From Ga0074139 sp964515195 (GTDB lineage: Bacteria; Bdellovibrionota; Bdellovibrionia; Bdellovibrionales; Bdellovibrionaceae): 64,000 nucleotides of DNA. Both the position numbers and the translations under genes were made by a program. Below the pieces are notes generated by a model. It did not search any database, was not told the origin of the DNA, and saw only the letters and a program-made list of their open reading frames with translations. This document shows, one piece after another, positions 26,705 to 35,590 of the stretch. How positions within the stretch are numbered: the first letter of the stretch is position 1; every line of letters begins with the position of its first letter. The stretch spans positions 40,158 through 104,157 of the forward strand of contig CAZETK010000002.1 in assembly GCA_964515195.1 (NCBI GenBank), written 5' to 3'.

Positions 26705-27430
26705 TCATGTCGATACTGGTTTTTTTTCGAACCGGGCTACAAAAAATATGGCCAGTTCAAAAAGCACCATCATGGGCCCTAACATTAAAAACATACTTAG
26801 GGCATCAGGAGTTGGCGTTAGAAAGGCAGACGCTATAGCGAGAACAAAATACGACAGACGTCGTTTTTTTCGTAAGAAATTTGCGCTCACAATTCCCATC
26901 ATTCCCAAAAGCACCAGCACGAGAGGAAGCTGAAAAGCCACTCCAAAAATAACAGTCATTTGGACGACAAACCCAAGATATTCGCTAATTGTGATCATAG
27001 GCTTATCGATGTCTCCGCCAAAGTTGAAGAAAAACTGGAAAGCTGGTGGCAGCACAAGAAAATAACAAAAGCTTAGGCCGGTCATAAACAACAGGCTTCC
27101 AGTGCTTATGAAGGCGGTGGCATATCGTTTTTCTTTCTGATAAAGCCCAGGTGCTATAAAGGCCCATAATTGGTAAAGCCAGAAGGGACAGGACAAACTA
27201 ATTCCAGCAAAAAACGCAATCTTCAAGTGGGCCATAAATTTATCTGTCGGATGGGTAAAGACAAGTCCGCCACTGGGCAGATATTGCTGCGCAGGCTCTC
27301 TGATAAAATTAAAGATATAATCTGAAAAACCATAGGCGATGATACTTCCGATAAGAATCGCCCAAAGGCTTTTAATCAATCGGCCTCTTAGCTCTGCTAG
27401 ATGTTCAGTCAGACTTTGGTTTTTTTCCAT
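26705..27430 (-). CDS. tatC: twin-arginine translocase subunit TatC
   Basis: The 241-residue protein has six predicted membrane helices and the TatC signatures: the N-terminal HLAELRGRLIK (with the signal-peptide-binding Glu13), FYLW-like region CPFWLYQLWAFIAPGLYQKEKR, and FGVAFQLPLVLVLL. TatC recognises the twin-arginine signal of folded cofactor-bearing exported proteins. It overlaps the end of tatB by 26 bases and is translated with it. TatA is not in this window. Confidence 0.96.
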   Translation of the reverse strand: MEKNQSLTEHLAELRGRLIKSLWAILIGSIIAYGFSDYIFNFIREPAQQYLPSGGLVFTHPTDKFMAHLKIAFFAGISLSCPFWLYQLWAFIAPGLYQKEKRYATAFISTGSLLFMTGLSFCYFLVLPPAFQFFFNFGGDIDKPMITISEYLGFVVQMTVIFGVAFQLPLVLVLLGMMGIVSANFLRKKRRLSYFVLAIASAFLTPTPDALSMFLMLGPMMVLFELAIFFVARFEKKPVST

Positions 27431-27755
27431 CAGGAGTTAATTCTTCGTTAGGGGTTGGTGCTTGTTGATTGTTTGCCGGCAATTCGGCGCTCGTCTCTAG
27501 AGTCGCCGGGTACGACTGCCCCTCGCTCTCGTGTGGGTCTTCAAATTTCCGGCGAATAACGTCTAAAAATTTCTGGGGATCCATATCGGAAAACCCCTGT
27601 TTTTTGAATTCTTCAGTAAGATCACCAGTAGATCGCTTCAAGTCATTTATGAATCTTCCCAGAGTCCTTGCCATATCGGGAAGTTGCTCTGGCCCGAGCA
27701 ATATAAGGCCCAGCACCGCCAATATCACAACTTCTGAAAAACCCAATCCAAACAT
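27405..27755 (-). CDS. tatB: Sec-independent translocase TatA/TatB-type subunit, probably TatB
   Basis: The 116-residue protein begins with the short N-terminal membrane helix and hinge MFGLGFSEVVILAVLGLILLG followed by PEQLP and an amphipathic helix (MARTLGRFINDLKRST). The Glu at residue 8 and the longer charged tail fit TatB better than TatA, as does its place in front of tatC. The tail (about 75-116) is Pro, Glu and Lys rich and probably unstructured. In the Tat pathway TatB joins TatC in the substrate receptor complex. Confidence 0.88.
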   Translation of the reverse strand: MFGLGFSEVVILAVLGLILLGPEQLPDMARTLGRFINDLKRSTGDLTEEFKKQGFSDMDPQKFLDVIRRKFEDPHESEGQSYPATLETSAELPANNQQAPTPNEELTPDGKKPKSD

Positions 27756-27776
27756 ATAATGGATTTATCACGTGTA

Positions 27777-28391
27777 TCAAAATTGGGATACTTTTTTCTG
27801 GTCTTGACGGGAAATTGGAACAATACCCATATCTTGAAGTTTTTCACGAGCCAGCTCTGAGCCCGTTTTGAGGTAGCGGTCATAGATGCGAAGGACGTTT
27901 TTTGCGGACTGCAATTGTGACTTCTCGCTGATATAATTTAGTACATCCACGAATTCGATAAACCGATTCGCGCAGATACTGTAGATTCTAGCTCCACGAT
28001 CCTCCTTTACTGACCCCGCCAAAAGCCGGTAGGCGGTTTCACCCATATCCACGCAGTAATCCAGATCGATAATTTTTCTTTGAAATGAGTCTCCGAAGAA
28101 TCCACAGACGTAAAGAGTTCTATCCCCAAGTTTTTTAAGCAACTCTATCTTAGTCGGGTGGTCAGATTGGACCGCCGTCAAGAGGGTTTCCGCCAGCGTA
28201 CCTGTTTTTTTTCCACTAGTTTCATCTACGTATTCATCTTCATGAAAGCGGTCCGCAACTACATACTGTTCCAAAACTTGAACTAGATAATCCTCGACCA
28301 CGATTGGGGTCCGAATGCGTCGCCTAGTGAACGCATCCCGAACTGCCTCTTTAAAAAAGTCCCGAGAACTGATGAATAAAGTACCTGACAT
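27777..28391 (-). CDS. conserved-looking cytoplasmic protein of unknown function
   Basis: I cannot assign a function to this 204-residue protein. It has no signal peptide or membrane helix and looks mostly alpha-helical. Its most distinctive part is KKLGDRTLYVCGFFGDSFQ with following DLDYCVDMGETAYRLL in the middle, a pattern I recall only from uncharacterised deltaproteobacterial-type proteins (weak recollection, not checked). The N-terminus has many Arg and acidic residues (FTRRRIRTPIVVEDYLVQVLE). It lies 21 bases upstream of tatB on the same strand and may share its transcript. A perfect inverted repeat (28442-28459) lies about 50 bases upstream of its start. Confidence 0.6.
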   Translation of the reverse strand: MSGTLFISSRDFFKEAVRDAFTRRRIRTPIVVEDYLVQVLEQYVVADRFHEDEYVDETSGKKTGTLAETLLTAVQSDHPTKIELLKKLGDRTLYVCGFFGDSFQRKIIDLDYCVDMGETAYRLLAGSVKEDRGARIYSICANRFIEFVDVLNYISEKSQLQSAKNVLRIYDRYLKTGSELAREKLQDMGIVPISRQDQKKVSQF

Positions 28392-28441
28392 AATCTGTAT
28401 TTTATCAACTGATCGGAATAAAACATTGAGAGTTAAAGATC

Positions 28442-28459
28442 TCTCGACTCAAGTCGAGA
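28442..28459. promoter_or_regulatory. 18-base perfect inverted repeat upstream of the 27777-28391 gene
   Basis: TCTCGACT and AGTCGAGA flank a two-base centre. The site is in the 143-base space between the M16 peptidase gene and the unknown gene upstream of tatB. It has no T-run, so it looks more like an operator for a dimeric regulator than a terminator. Which protein binds it is unknown. Confidence 0.4.
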
Positions 28460-28534
28460 CAGTTCGATAAATTCAGCTTATACCTTACCCAAGTTTGTAT
28501 CGTATAAAGACAGCCTTGAATTGCCGTGGCGATC

Positions 28535-31129
28535 TTATACAGGCCCAACGATACTTAAAACTTCAGGACCCGCAAAAAGTTTCTTTGCACGCTCTTTGCC
28601 TAGTTTTGCGGATATTTTTTCATACTCATCAATAACAGTAAATTTATGGTCGGCATCCAATCCATAAACAACGTCCAAAAGGATGGATTGGCAAACAGTG
28701 GATTTTCTTTGAAGACTGATCGCCTGCTGACCTACTAAGTAGTTTTTTGCCCGTGTCATTTCGTCGTCTGAAATTAGCTCTTTTGTAAGCTTATGAAGCT
28801 CCGCTCTCATCATTTCGATGGCTTTTTCTGTTTTTTCAGGTGAGCAGCCAATATAGCTGCCAAAGTAACCAGGCTCTATTCCTTCCATGCGAATCGGCGC
28901 CACAGTATAAGCTAAAGAGTTCTTGTCTCTTAGCTCGTAAAACAGTCGCCCCCCCTGTCCCGACAAGACGGATTGAATAACATCCAATACCAGCCGATCA
29001 TCAGACGTTATTGTGAGTCCTCTATATCCGAGAACTATGTGAACTTGTTCCTTTTGCAAGCTCAATCGAGATTTCATATCACGATCAAGGTTCTCTAGTT
29101 TTATTTTTCGATCAAATCGACTACCCCGGCTGAGGCTTTTTTCTAATTTTTCAACATGGGCTTCAAGTAGATCGCGATCAAAGTCTCCCACCGCCGTCAT
29201 CACGATATCATTAAGCTGCAAAAGAGACTTCTCATAGTGCTTGATTCGATCAGTATTCAGGTTTTTTAGGCTGGCCTCAGTTCCTAAAACATCCTGACTA
29301 TAAGGGTGGGAACCAAACATCAATTGATGAAACTGATGAAAACAAACCTGGGCTGGATTATCCAATTTGTTTTTAATCTGTTGAAGTTGAACCTGTTTTT
29401 CCCGTTCCACTTTTTGTGGCTCCCACCTCGGAGCGCCTAAAAGCTCGAAGTAAATTGGATAAAGCTCTTCTTGTGAGGGAGAAAGCCCGTCAAGCGTCAA
29501 GCCCAACGTGTTGCGGCCTCCGAAAGCGGATAGCCCCGCAGAGTTCGACTCAACAATCTGATTAATTTGGTTTTCCGTGTAATTTTCAGACCCTGTTGTC
29601 CATGTGCGAGCCAAGAGTTCTATGACTCCACCATCTTGGGCGCGCTCTGCCCGGATGCCCCCAAGCGCCGCACAACGCAAAGAAAAAGTAGGGGTATCAC
29701 TTTGCTTTCTTAGAACCAACGTCAACCCAGAGGGTCTTTTCAGCACTTCGGTTTCTGGAACATGGGCCTGAGTGGCTTTAACCTTTAATGGCTTAGAGGA
29801 AAAACGAATCGCCTTTACGGGCTTCCGTGTGACTTTTTTGTATTCAGATCTGTACCACTTTGTGAGCTCTTCAATTTCTTTTTTGACTTGCTCCGTGCCC
29901 TGTTCGGAAAGAAAGACTGCATTCACCGCATCTGGCTTCATGTATTTTCTGGCGACTCTAGAAATATCTTGGGGTTTCAAGTTATGTACGGCCTTCAGGT
30001 AGGTATTAAAGTATTCAGGGTCCTTCATATAAAATTCGTCAGAACCAATTTTTCTTGATAATCCATCCACGGTTTCCATGGAGTAGATATCTTCGCTGGA
30101 TAAGATGGAAATGGCTTTCTTCATTTCCTCGGCCGTCGGTGGATTGCGCATAAGCTCCAAAGCCACCTCTAAGGCTTCTTTCATTGCAGACATCAATGCC
30201 GAAGCCTCACCTGTCATCGAGATAGCGAAGACACCTTCATTCAAAGGCGTATAGGCCATAGATCCTACATTTTGCGCCAATAAATTATCAAGTCTCAACT
30301 TTTGAGCCAGTCTTGAACTATCTCCTGTTCCCAAAACCATAGAAAGTAGATCAAGCGCCGGGACATCTTTACTTTTAATGGAAGGCGCTGGCCAAGCCAG
30401 ATACACTTGAGTTTTTTTAAAAGCCGTTGGCACCACTTCGATTCGTTGTTTTTTTTGCGGGCCTTCTTTTTTTCGGGTTCGCTTCTCCAAAGCGTACGGT
30501 TTAAAGTCCCCGAAATATTCTTTAACCTGGTGGGCCATCTCCGCCGCTTCAAAATCACCGGTCACAATTAGGAACATATTCGAGGGCACGTAACGAGTTT
30601 GATAATATTTTTTGATTTTGGCAGGGCTGAGATTTCTAATGTTCTCACTAAACCCAATGATGGGTGTTTTGTAGGAATGGGTTTTATAAACCGTTGAAAA
30701 AAGCTCTTTCCAGGCTACTTGGCCAAGAGAATCTTCGCCTCGCTTGATTTCTTCCAGAACCACATCTCGCTCATTGTCGATTTCTTGCTTGTCAAACAAT
30801 GGAAACCCCATCATTTCGCTAATGACGTCCAGGGCGATATTTGCTTTTGCGGACGAAATTGTGACATAGAAAACGGTTTGATCATAAGAAGTGTATGCGT
30901 TTAATTCCCCCCCGTTGCCCTCGACCAGAGCGGCGATTTCGCCAGTTTTATACTTCCGCGTGCCTTTGAATAACAAATGTTCAATAAAGTGACTGATGCC
31001 TTCCTCGCCTTTTTTCTCGTCAGCGCTTCCTGTGCGGACCCACATTTGAACAGACACAACCGGAGACTTTCGGCTTTCCACGAGTAAAACTTTCAATCCG
31101 TTTTTGAGCTTGAGTTTTTTCAGCTTCAT
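28535..31129 (-). CDS. M16-family zinc metallopeptidase with two M16 units in one chain
   Basis: From the ATG at 31129, preceded by GAGGTG, the product has 864 residues. The N-terminal M16 unit contains the inverted zinc motif H47-F-I-E50-H51 and the downstream Glu-rich segment VVLEEIKRGED, so it should be active. A second M16 unit occupies roughly the C-terminal half (from about residue 440) and lacks HxxEH, as is usual for the structural partner domain. Family members include mitochondrial processing peptidase, PqqL and pitrilysin-like enzymes, which degrade small peptides in a closed chamber. No signal peptide is visible, so it is probably cytoplasmic. The start codon shares its CATG with a possible start for the divergent hemW. 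Confidence 0.9.
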   Translation of the reverse strand: MKLKKLKLKNGLKVLLVESRKSPVVSVQMWVRTGSADEKKGEEGISHFIEHLLFKGTRKYKTGEIAALVEGNGGELNAYTSYDQTVFYVTISSAKANIALDVISEMMGFPLFDKQEIDNERDVVLEEIKRGEDSLGQVAWKELFSTVYKTHSYKTPIIGFSENIRNLSPAKIKKYYQTRYVPSNMFLIVTGDFEAAEMAHQVKEYFGDFKPYALEKRTRKKEGPQKKQRIEVVPTAFKKTQVYLAWPAPSIKSKDVPALDLLSMVLGTGDSSRLAQKLRLDNLLAQNVGSMAYTPLNEGVFAISMTGEASALMSAMKEALEVALELMRNPPTAEEMKKAISILSSEDIYSMETVDGLSRKIGSDEFYMKDPEYFNTYLKAVHNLKPQDISRVARKYMKPDAVNAVFLSEQGTEQVKKEIEELTKWYRSEYKKVTRKPVKAIRFSSKPLKVKATQAHVPETEVLKRPSGLTLVLRKQSDTPTFSLRCAALGGIRAERAQDGGVIELLARTWTTGSENYTENQINQIVESNSAGLSAFGGRNTLGLTLDGLSPSQEELYPIYFELLGAPRWEPQKVEREKQVQLQQIKNKLDNPAQVCFHQFHQLMFGSHPYSQDVLGTEASLKNLNTDRIKHYEKSLLQLNDIVMTAVGDFDRDLLEAHVEKLEKSLSRGSRFDRKIKLENLDRDMKSRLSLQKEQVHIVLGYRGLTITSDDRLVLDVIQSVLSGQGGRLFYELRDKNSLAYTVAPIRMEGIEPGYFGSYIGCSPEKTEKAIEMMRAELHKLTKELISDDEMTRAKNYLVGQQAISLQRKSTVCQSILLDVVYGLDADHKFTVIDEYEKISAKLGKERAKKLFAGPEVLSIVGPV

Positions 31130-31145
31130 GAATAACACCTCTTCA

Positions 31146-32318
31146 ATGAGTACCTTTGGGGTTTACATCCACATTCCCTACTGCCTGCAACGATGCACCT
31201 ATTGCGATTTCGCCACCTATGAGAAGTCGCAAATCATGCCCCCTTCTCAATACACTGAACTAGTCCTTCAAGAAATGCACGCCAAACATTCTTTTTACTC
31301 TCCTAGAAAAATCGATACTGTCTATTTTGGTGGCGGCACGCCCTCATTAGTTGAGCCTGAAAATATCCTACAGTTGTTGCTAGAGCTTGAAAAGCTGAGC
31401 TTCGTGCGGGGTCCAGATACGGAAGCCACTATTGAAATCAATCCTGCCACTCTGTCCCGCGTAAAAATGGAGGCTTATCTTTCGATGGGTATCAACAGGT
31501 TCAGTGTTGGTGCCCAAACATTTGATGACAACCTTCTCAAGAAAGTAAATCGTGAACACTCGGCCCAGCAGACGGTTGAAACTTTAGAGTTTCTGGCCTC
31601 CTACAAAGTTAATTATTCTTTCGATTTGCTCTTTGCATTGCCAGGGCAGACCCTGGATGGCCTGAAGCGGGATCTCGAAAAGGTTGTCCAATTTTCTCCG
31701 AATCATGTCTCTCCCTACTGTTTGACAGTACCCGAAGGAAATCCCCTGTTTAAGAACAGGCCGCCTGACGATCGGCAGGTGGAAATGTTCCATCTCATCG
31801 AAAACACTCTTAAGAATAATGGCTACCTGCAATATGAAATTTCGAATTTCTGCAAGCCAGGTCATGAATCCAAACACAATACTCTATATTGGTCCGATCA
31901 GGAGTGGTGGGGCTTAGGGCTTAGTGCTCATTCCTATTCAAAATCGACCCCATGGGGGATCCGATTTTGGAATCCCCGCTCCATTAAGCAATACGAACAA
32001 CATGTTCTGGAGACTTCCGTGTTAAAGTCCCCCCTGAGCTTACCTGAAGCTTATTTTGAAAATCTTGAAATGAATCAAGCCTTAACAGACTTTTGCCATA
32101 CATCCCTACGTATGTTGGCAGGCCTAAATATGAATCATTTGGAAAAGAAATTTGGCCAGCAAGCCTCTGAAAAGGTTCGTTCCATTAGTATTCCCTTTTT
32201 AAATCGCGAACTCCTTGAGGCCACAGCTGAAGGGTTCCGGTTAACTTCCAAAGGGATCTTGCTTAGCAATCAAGTCTTTTTGGGATTCACGTTTTTAAAA
32301 GATTCTCCTTTAACTTAG
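31146..32318 (+). CDS. hemW: HemW-type radical SAM protein
   Basis: From the ATG at 31146 the protein is 390 residues. It opens with GVYIHIPYCLQRCTYCDF, the radical-SAM CxxxCxxC motif with the CDF that sets HemW apart from HemN (CNVC). Further hallmarks are YFGGGTPSLV, EINPATL, RFSVGAQTFDD and the SFDLLFALPGQT segment. HemW binds haem and has been proposed to deliver it to respiratory enzymes; it is often misannotated as coproporphyrinogen oxidase. Alternative starts are ATG at 31128, whose codon overlaps that of the divergent M16 gene, and TTG at 31104. None has a clear ribosome binding site; 31146 fits the family N-terminus best. Confidence 0.9.
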   Translation: MSTFGVYIHIPYCLQRCTYCDFATYEKSQIMPPSQYTELVLQEMHAKHSFYSPRKIDTVYFGGGTPSLVEPENILQLLLELEKLSFVRGPDTEATIEINPATLSRVKMEAYLSMGINRFSVGAQTFDDNLLKKVNREHSAQQTVETLEFLASYKVNYSFDLLFALPGQTLDGLKRDLEKVVQFSPNHVSPYCLTVPEGNPLFKNRPPDDRQVEMFHLIENTLKNNGYLQYEISNFCKPGHESKHNTLYWSDQEWWGLGLSAHSYSKSTPWGIRFWNPRSIKQYEQHVLETSVLKSPLSLPEAYFENLEMNQALTDFCHTSLRMLAGLNMNHLEKKFGQQASEKVRSISIPFLNRELLEATAEGFRLTSKGILLSNQVFLGFTFLKDSPLT

Positions 32319-32406
32319 ATGCTTTATAGGATTTTTCCTGGCCCGTAGCCCATTGACAAAGTCTTTAGCCTACACAAGTTTTAGAGGCTTGTTTAAGGGG
32401 GTCGTT

Positions 32407-32952
32407 GTGTCAGAAAATGATCAAAATCCAATGGATAATTTAAACCCTAATTCCCATCCTGAGGAGGGCAATGGCCCTGACACTGGGGCTGCCGATGAGG
32501 TCAAAAAACTTCAAGAAGAAATCGAAAAGCAAAAAAAAGATTTTCTATACCTGCGGGCTGAGTTTGAAAACTACAAGCGCCATGCTGTCAAAGAGCGATC
32601 TGATCTCCTTAAGTATGCTGGAGAAAGGCTAGCCCGAGACCTTCTGACCGTCGTGGATAATTTTGAGCGCGCTCTAGCCGTTGACGTGACTCCTGATTCT
32701 ATTGACAATTATAAAAAGGGTGTCGAGTTGACTGCGCGAGAATTGAAAGCTCTGTTGGAAAAGCATGGGATTACAGAGGTGGAATCCCAAGATAAGCCTT
32801 TTGATCCCAACATTCACGAAGCCCTAGGAACTGAGTCCTCCACGTCCATCCCTGAAGGTCATGTGCTGCGCGTTTTTGAAAAGCCCTACATGTATCATGA
32901 CAGGCTTCTGCGCGTAGGACGAGTTATAACTTCAAGAAAACCAGAGGCGTAG
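32407..32952 (+). CDS. grpE: nucleotide exchange factor GrpE
   Basis: The product (181 residues from the GTG at 32407) has an acidic, Asn/Pro-rich N-terminal tail and a long coiled coil (VKKLQEEIEKQKKDFLYLRAEF). The signature ENYKRHAVKERSDLLKYAGE then leads into the beta-sheet head (GITEVESQDKPFDPNIHEAL, RVFEKPYMYHDRLLRVGRVI). GrpE releases ADP from DnaK. The GTG is chosen because AAGGGGG lies six bases upstream; a start at 32353 would add 18 residues with no homology. A DnaJ-like gene follows one base after the stop, but dnaK itself is not in the window. Confidence 0.94.
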   Translation: MSENDQNPMDNLNPNSHPEEGNGPDTGAADEVKKLQEEIEKQKKDFLYLRAEFENYKRHAVKERSDLLKYAGERLARDLLTVVDNFERALAVDVTPDSIDNYKKGVELTARELKALLEKHGITEVESQDKPFDPNIHEALGTESSTSIPEGHVLRVFEKPYMYHDRLLRVGRVITSRKPEA

Positions 32953-32953
32953 A

Positions 32954-33931
32954 TTGCCAAAACAAGATTTTTATTCAGTATTAGGAGTGGATCGAAACGC
33001 CTCTGCCGAGGATATAAAAAAGGCCTACAGAAAATTGGCCATGAAATTCCATCCTGATAAAAATCAAGGTGATAAAAAAGCTGAAGAAAAATTCAAGGAA
33101 ATTACCCAGGCCTATGAGGTTCTTGGGGATCCCGATAAACGGAAAAGTTACGATCAATTTGGTAGTGCTGGATTTCAAAACTTTGGAGGCTTCGGTTCGG
33201 CCGGTGGGGCAGGTGGATTTGAAGGCTTTCGCCAATATAGTGGTGGCTACCAAGGTAATCCTGATAATTTTCAAGATATTTTCAGTGATGTCTTTGGAGA
33301 CTTTTTTGGTGGCGCCAGGGCTCGGGCCCGGCGTCCGGCGAGAGGCGCCGATCTGCGCTACACGCTGTCAATCACTCTGGAAGAAGCCGCAGCGGGATGT
33401 GAGAAAATTATTAACTTTATTCGGCAAAAGGGCGCCCAAAATGAGTCCGCCAGAATATCCGTCCACGTACCTGCCGGTGTCCGTGACCATCAAAAGTTAA
33501 AACTCACTGGGGAAGGCGACGTCCCTCCCCAAAATGGATCACCTGGGGATCTATATGTTATCGTAAACATCAAGCCTCATCCCTTTTTTGTCAGAGAGGA
33601 AAGTGATGTTCATTTGGAGGTTCCTGTTTCTTTTATAGATGCCCTGTTAGGCGGCTCCATTGAGGTGCCCACGCTAACTGGAAAATCCATCATAAAAATT
33701 CCACCCGGCACAACATCTGGCCAAGCCTTTAGACTTAAGTCCAAAGGTCTACCACGACTTGGCGGACTGGGATCTGGTGATATGATTGTAAAAGTGCAGC
33801 TGGTGACACCGGACCGCTTAACTCAAGAGGAAAAAGTTTTGGTTGAACAATTGGGCCAAAAAATTGGCGAACCCTCCGGGGTCACTGAATACAAAAAGAA
33901 ACTTGCTGACTTTATGAGGACACGCAAATGA
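32954..33931 (+). CDS. DnaJ-family cochaperone without zinc finger (CbpA/class B type)
   Basis: The 325-residue protein has an N-terminal J-domain with HPD at 33-35 (KFHPDKNQG), a Gly/Phe-rich region (about 70-130), and the two C-terminal beta-barrel substrate domains (LRYTLSITLEEAAAGCEKIINF, HVPAGVRDHQKLKLTGEG). The four CxxCxGxG repeats of classical DnaJ are absent, so it is a class B protein like CbpA. It begins with TTG at 32954, one base after the grpE stop, with AGAGG upstream. It stimulates the DnaK ATPase and presents clients. Because it follows grpE it may nevertheless be a main DnaK partner in this organism, or a second class A DnaJ may lie elsewhere. Confidence 0.9.
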   Translation: MPKQDFYSVLGVDRNASAEDIKKAYRKLAMKFHPDKNQGDKKAEEKFKEITQAYEVLGDPDKRKSYDQFGSAGFQNFGGFGSAGGAGGFEGFRQYSGGYQGNPDNFQDIFSDVFGDFFGGARARARRPARGADLRYTLSITLEEAAAGCEKIINFIRQKGAQNESARISVHVPAGVRDHQKLKLTGEGDVPPQNGSPGDLYVIVNIKPHPFFVREESDVHLEVPVSFIDALLGGSIEVPTLTGKSIIKIPPGTTSGQAFRLKSKGLPRLGGLGSGDMIVKVQLVTPDRLTQEEKVLVEQLGQKIGEPSGVTEYKKKLADFMRTRK

Positions 33932-35511
33932 AGTACGCCATTCTAATCGTTATCACCTTTTTCGTTGCCTCATGTACTGTAAGAACTAAAAGATCGAGCC
34001 AATACAATTACTCAACTTATGGGTCGACACCTAAGACGCTTCCACCCAAGCGTCCTGTTAATCCTCCGGGCTTAATGGCACGCGCGGATACTCAACAACA
34101 AGATCTTAATGAAAACACGCAAACGGTTCCAGATTGGAGGGTTTTAACCCCCGATCAATTGCGTGTGTCCTATCAGGATCCTCAGTATGCTAACTATCAA
34201 TCCGAAATATTGTTTCGCTTGGGCGAGCAAGAAATGGCCCGTCGCAATACAGATCTGGCTATCAGTTACTTCCATCAGTTGATTTCAAAAGACAAAGACT
34301 CAATGTGGTCTCAACAGGCCAACGAGAATTTGGAACTTTTAAATTCTCTTTCAAAAGTATCATCCACAACCATCGGGGTTATTCTACCATTGTCGGGCCG
34401 AAGTGCCTCAGTCGGGCATCGAGTTTTAAAGGCGCTTCAAATGGGCTTGGGACTTCATTATGGTTCCAGCAATTTTCAGCTCGCCGTTGTGGACACCCAG
34501 GGTAATCCGGATCGCGCTCGCCGCGGAGTCGAACGCCTGGTGCGCGAAGATAATGTGGTGGCTATCTTAGGAGCGCTCTCGTCGCGAGAAGCGGAAAGCG
34601 CCTCTTTAAAAGCCGATGAATTAGGAGTTCCTTTAATTACGCTTTCCCAACGTTCGGGGATTACCGAACTTAGTCCCTATGTTTATCGAAACTCCTTAAC
34701 CCCAGAAATGCAGATTCATCACCTAGTTCATACGGCCATGCACCAATATGGCATGAGACGTTTTGCGATCCTTTATCCTAATGACGCCTACGGGGTGGAG
34801 TCGGCCAATCACTTCTGGGATGAAGTGCTGGCTCGCGGCGGCGAGGTGGCTGCTGCGCAAATCTATGATCCCAGCATGAAAGACTTCCGATACGTGGCTC
34901 AGCGCTTAGTTGGCACCTTTTACATTGAGGCGCGATTAGATGAATACAAAGCCCGACAAAAGGATTTCTCTCTTAAGGCAAAAAAGCGATCTGTCCGAGA
35001 GAATATAAACCCTGACGATATTTTGCCGCCTGTTATCAACTTTGATGCTATTTTCATTCCTGATAGCGCCAAAAACCTAGGTCAAATTTCGGCTTTCTTG
35101 TCATATGTGGGCGTTAAGGACGTTCATTTATTGGGGACAAACCTGTGGAATTTACCCGGCTTATCCCGCCGAGCTGGCCATTTTCAAAATTCTCTTTTAT
35201 TCGTAGACGGATATATTCAAAATTCAACCGAAGCCAAAAATTCGCGCTTTATCGCCGAATTTAAAAGTCTCTTCCGTGATGACCCAACAATGTTGGAAAT
35301 CCAGGCTTATGAGGGCGCTTTAATGCTTCAAGGTCTCATTCTCAACGGAGCCAACTCAAGAAATGATGTGGTTCGCAGATTAAGAAGCATAGAAAATTTT
35401 CCAGGTGCTGTCGGTCTTCTTAACATGACTCCGGAGCGAGAAATTATCAGACCCCTGTATTCCTTAACCCTTCGAAAAGGGGAAATTATACCCCTCGATA
35501 CTTCTGAATAA
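33928..35511 (+). CDS. lipoprotein with periplasmic-binding-protein fold (LpoA-like / receptor family ligand-binding)
   Basis: The 527-residue product has a lipobox VASC with Cys16, then a variable Pro/Gln-rich stretch, a short helical TPR-like part (about 70-140) and a type I periplasmic-binding fold starting at TIGVILPLSGRSASVGHRVLKAL. The rest shows typical elements: VAILGALSSREAESASLKADELGVPLITLSQ and FAILYPNDAYGVESANHFWDE. This combination of TPR plus binding-protein fold recalls LpoA, the outer-membrane lipoprotein that activates peptidoglycan synthase PBP1A. It is also found in uncharacterised deltaproteobacterial lipoproteins and amino-acid-receptor proteins, so LpoA function is only a suggestion. 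It overlaps the DnaJ-like gene by four bases (ATGA). Confidence 0.8.
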   Translation: MKYAILIVITFFVASCTVRTKRSSQYNYSTYGSTPKTLPPKRPVNPPGLMARADTQQQDLNENTQTVPDWRVLTPDQLRVSYQDPQYANYQSEILFRLGEQEMARRNTDLAISYFHQLISKDKDSMWSQQANENLELLNSLSKVSSTTIGVILPLSGRSASVGHRVLKALQMGLGLHYGSSNFQLAVVDTQGNPDRARRGVERLVREDNVVAILGALSSREAESASLKADELGVPLITLSQRSGITELSPYVYRNSLTPEMQIHHLVHTAMHQYGMRRFAILYPNDAYGVESANHFWDEVLARGGEVAAAQIYDPSMKDFRYVAQRLVGTFYIEARLDEYKARQKDFSLKAKKRSVRENINPDDILPPVINFDAIFIPDSAKNLGQISAFLSYVGVKDVHLLGTNLWNLPGLSRRAGHFQNSLLFVDGYIQNSTEAKNSRFIAEFKSLFRDDPTMLEIQAYEGALMLQGLILNGANSRNDVVRRLRSIENFPGAVGLLNMTPEREIIRPLYSLTLRKGEIIPLDTSE

Positions 35512-35521
35512 AGGATTAACC

Positions 35522-35531
35522 TTTAGTCTAG
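35522..35531 (+). promoter_or_regulatory. TTTAGTCTAG element upstream of the first DksA/TraR gene
   Basis: TTTAGTCTAG occurs here about 60 bases before the start codon at 35591, the same ten bases as at 15304-15313 upstream of pilT, also about 60 bases before the start. A TCTAAT hexamer at 35541-35546, five of six matches to the -10 consensus, follows ten bases later. The role is inferred from recurrence only. Confidence 0.3.
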
Positions 35532-35590
35532 CAAACCTCATCTAATCTCCACAGAAGGCGCCATGAAGGCGCTACTGGAGGGATGGTTTT

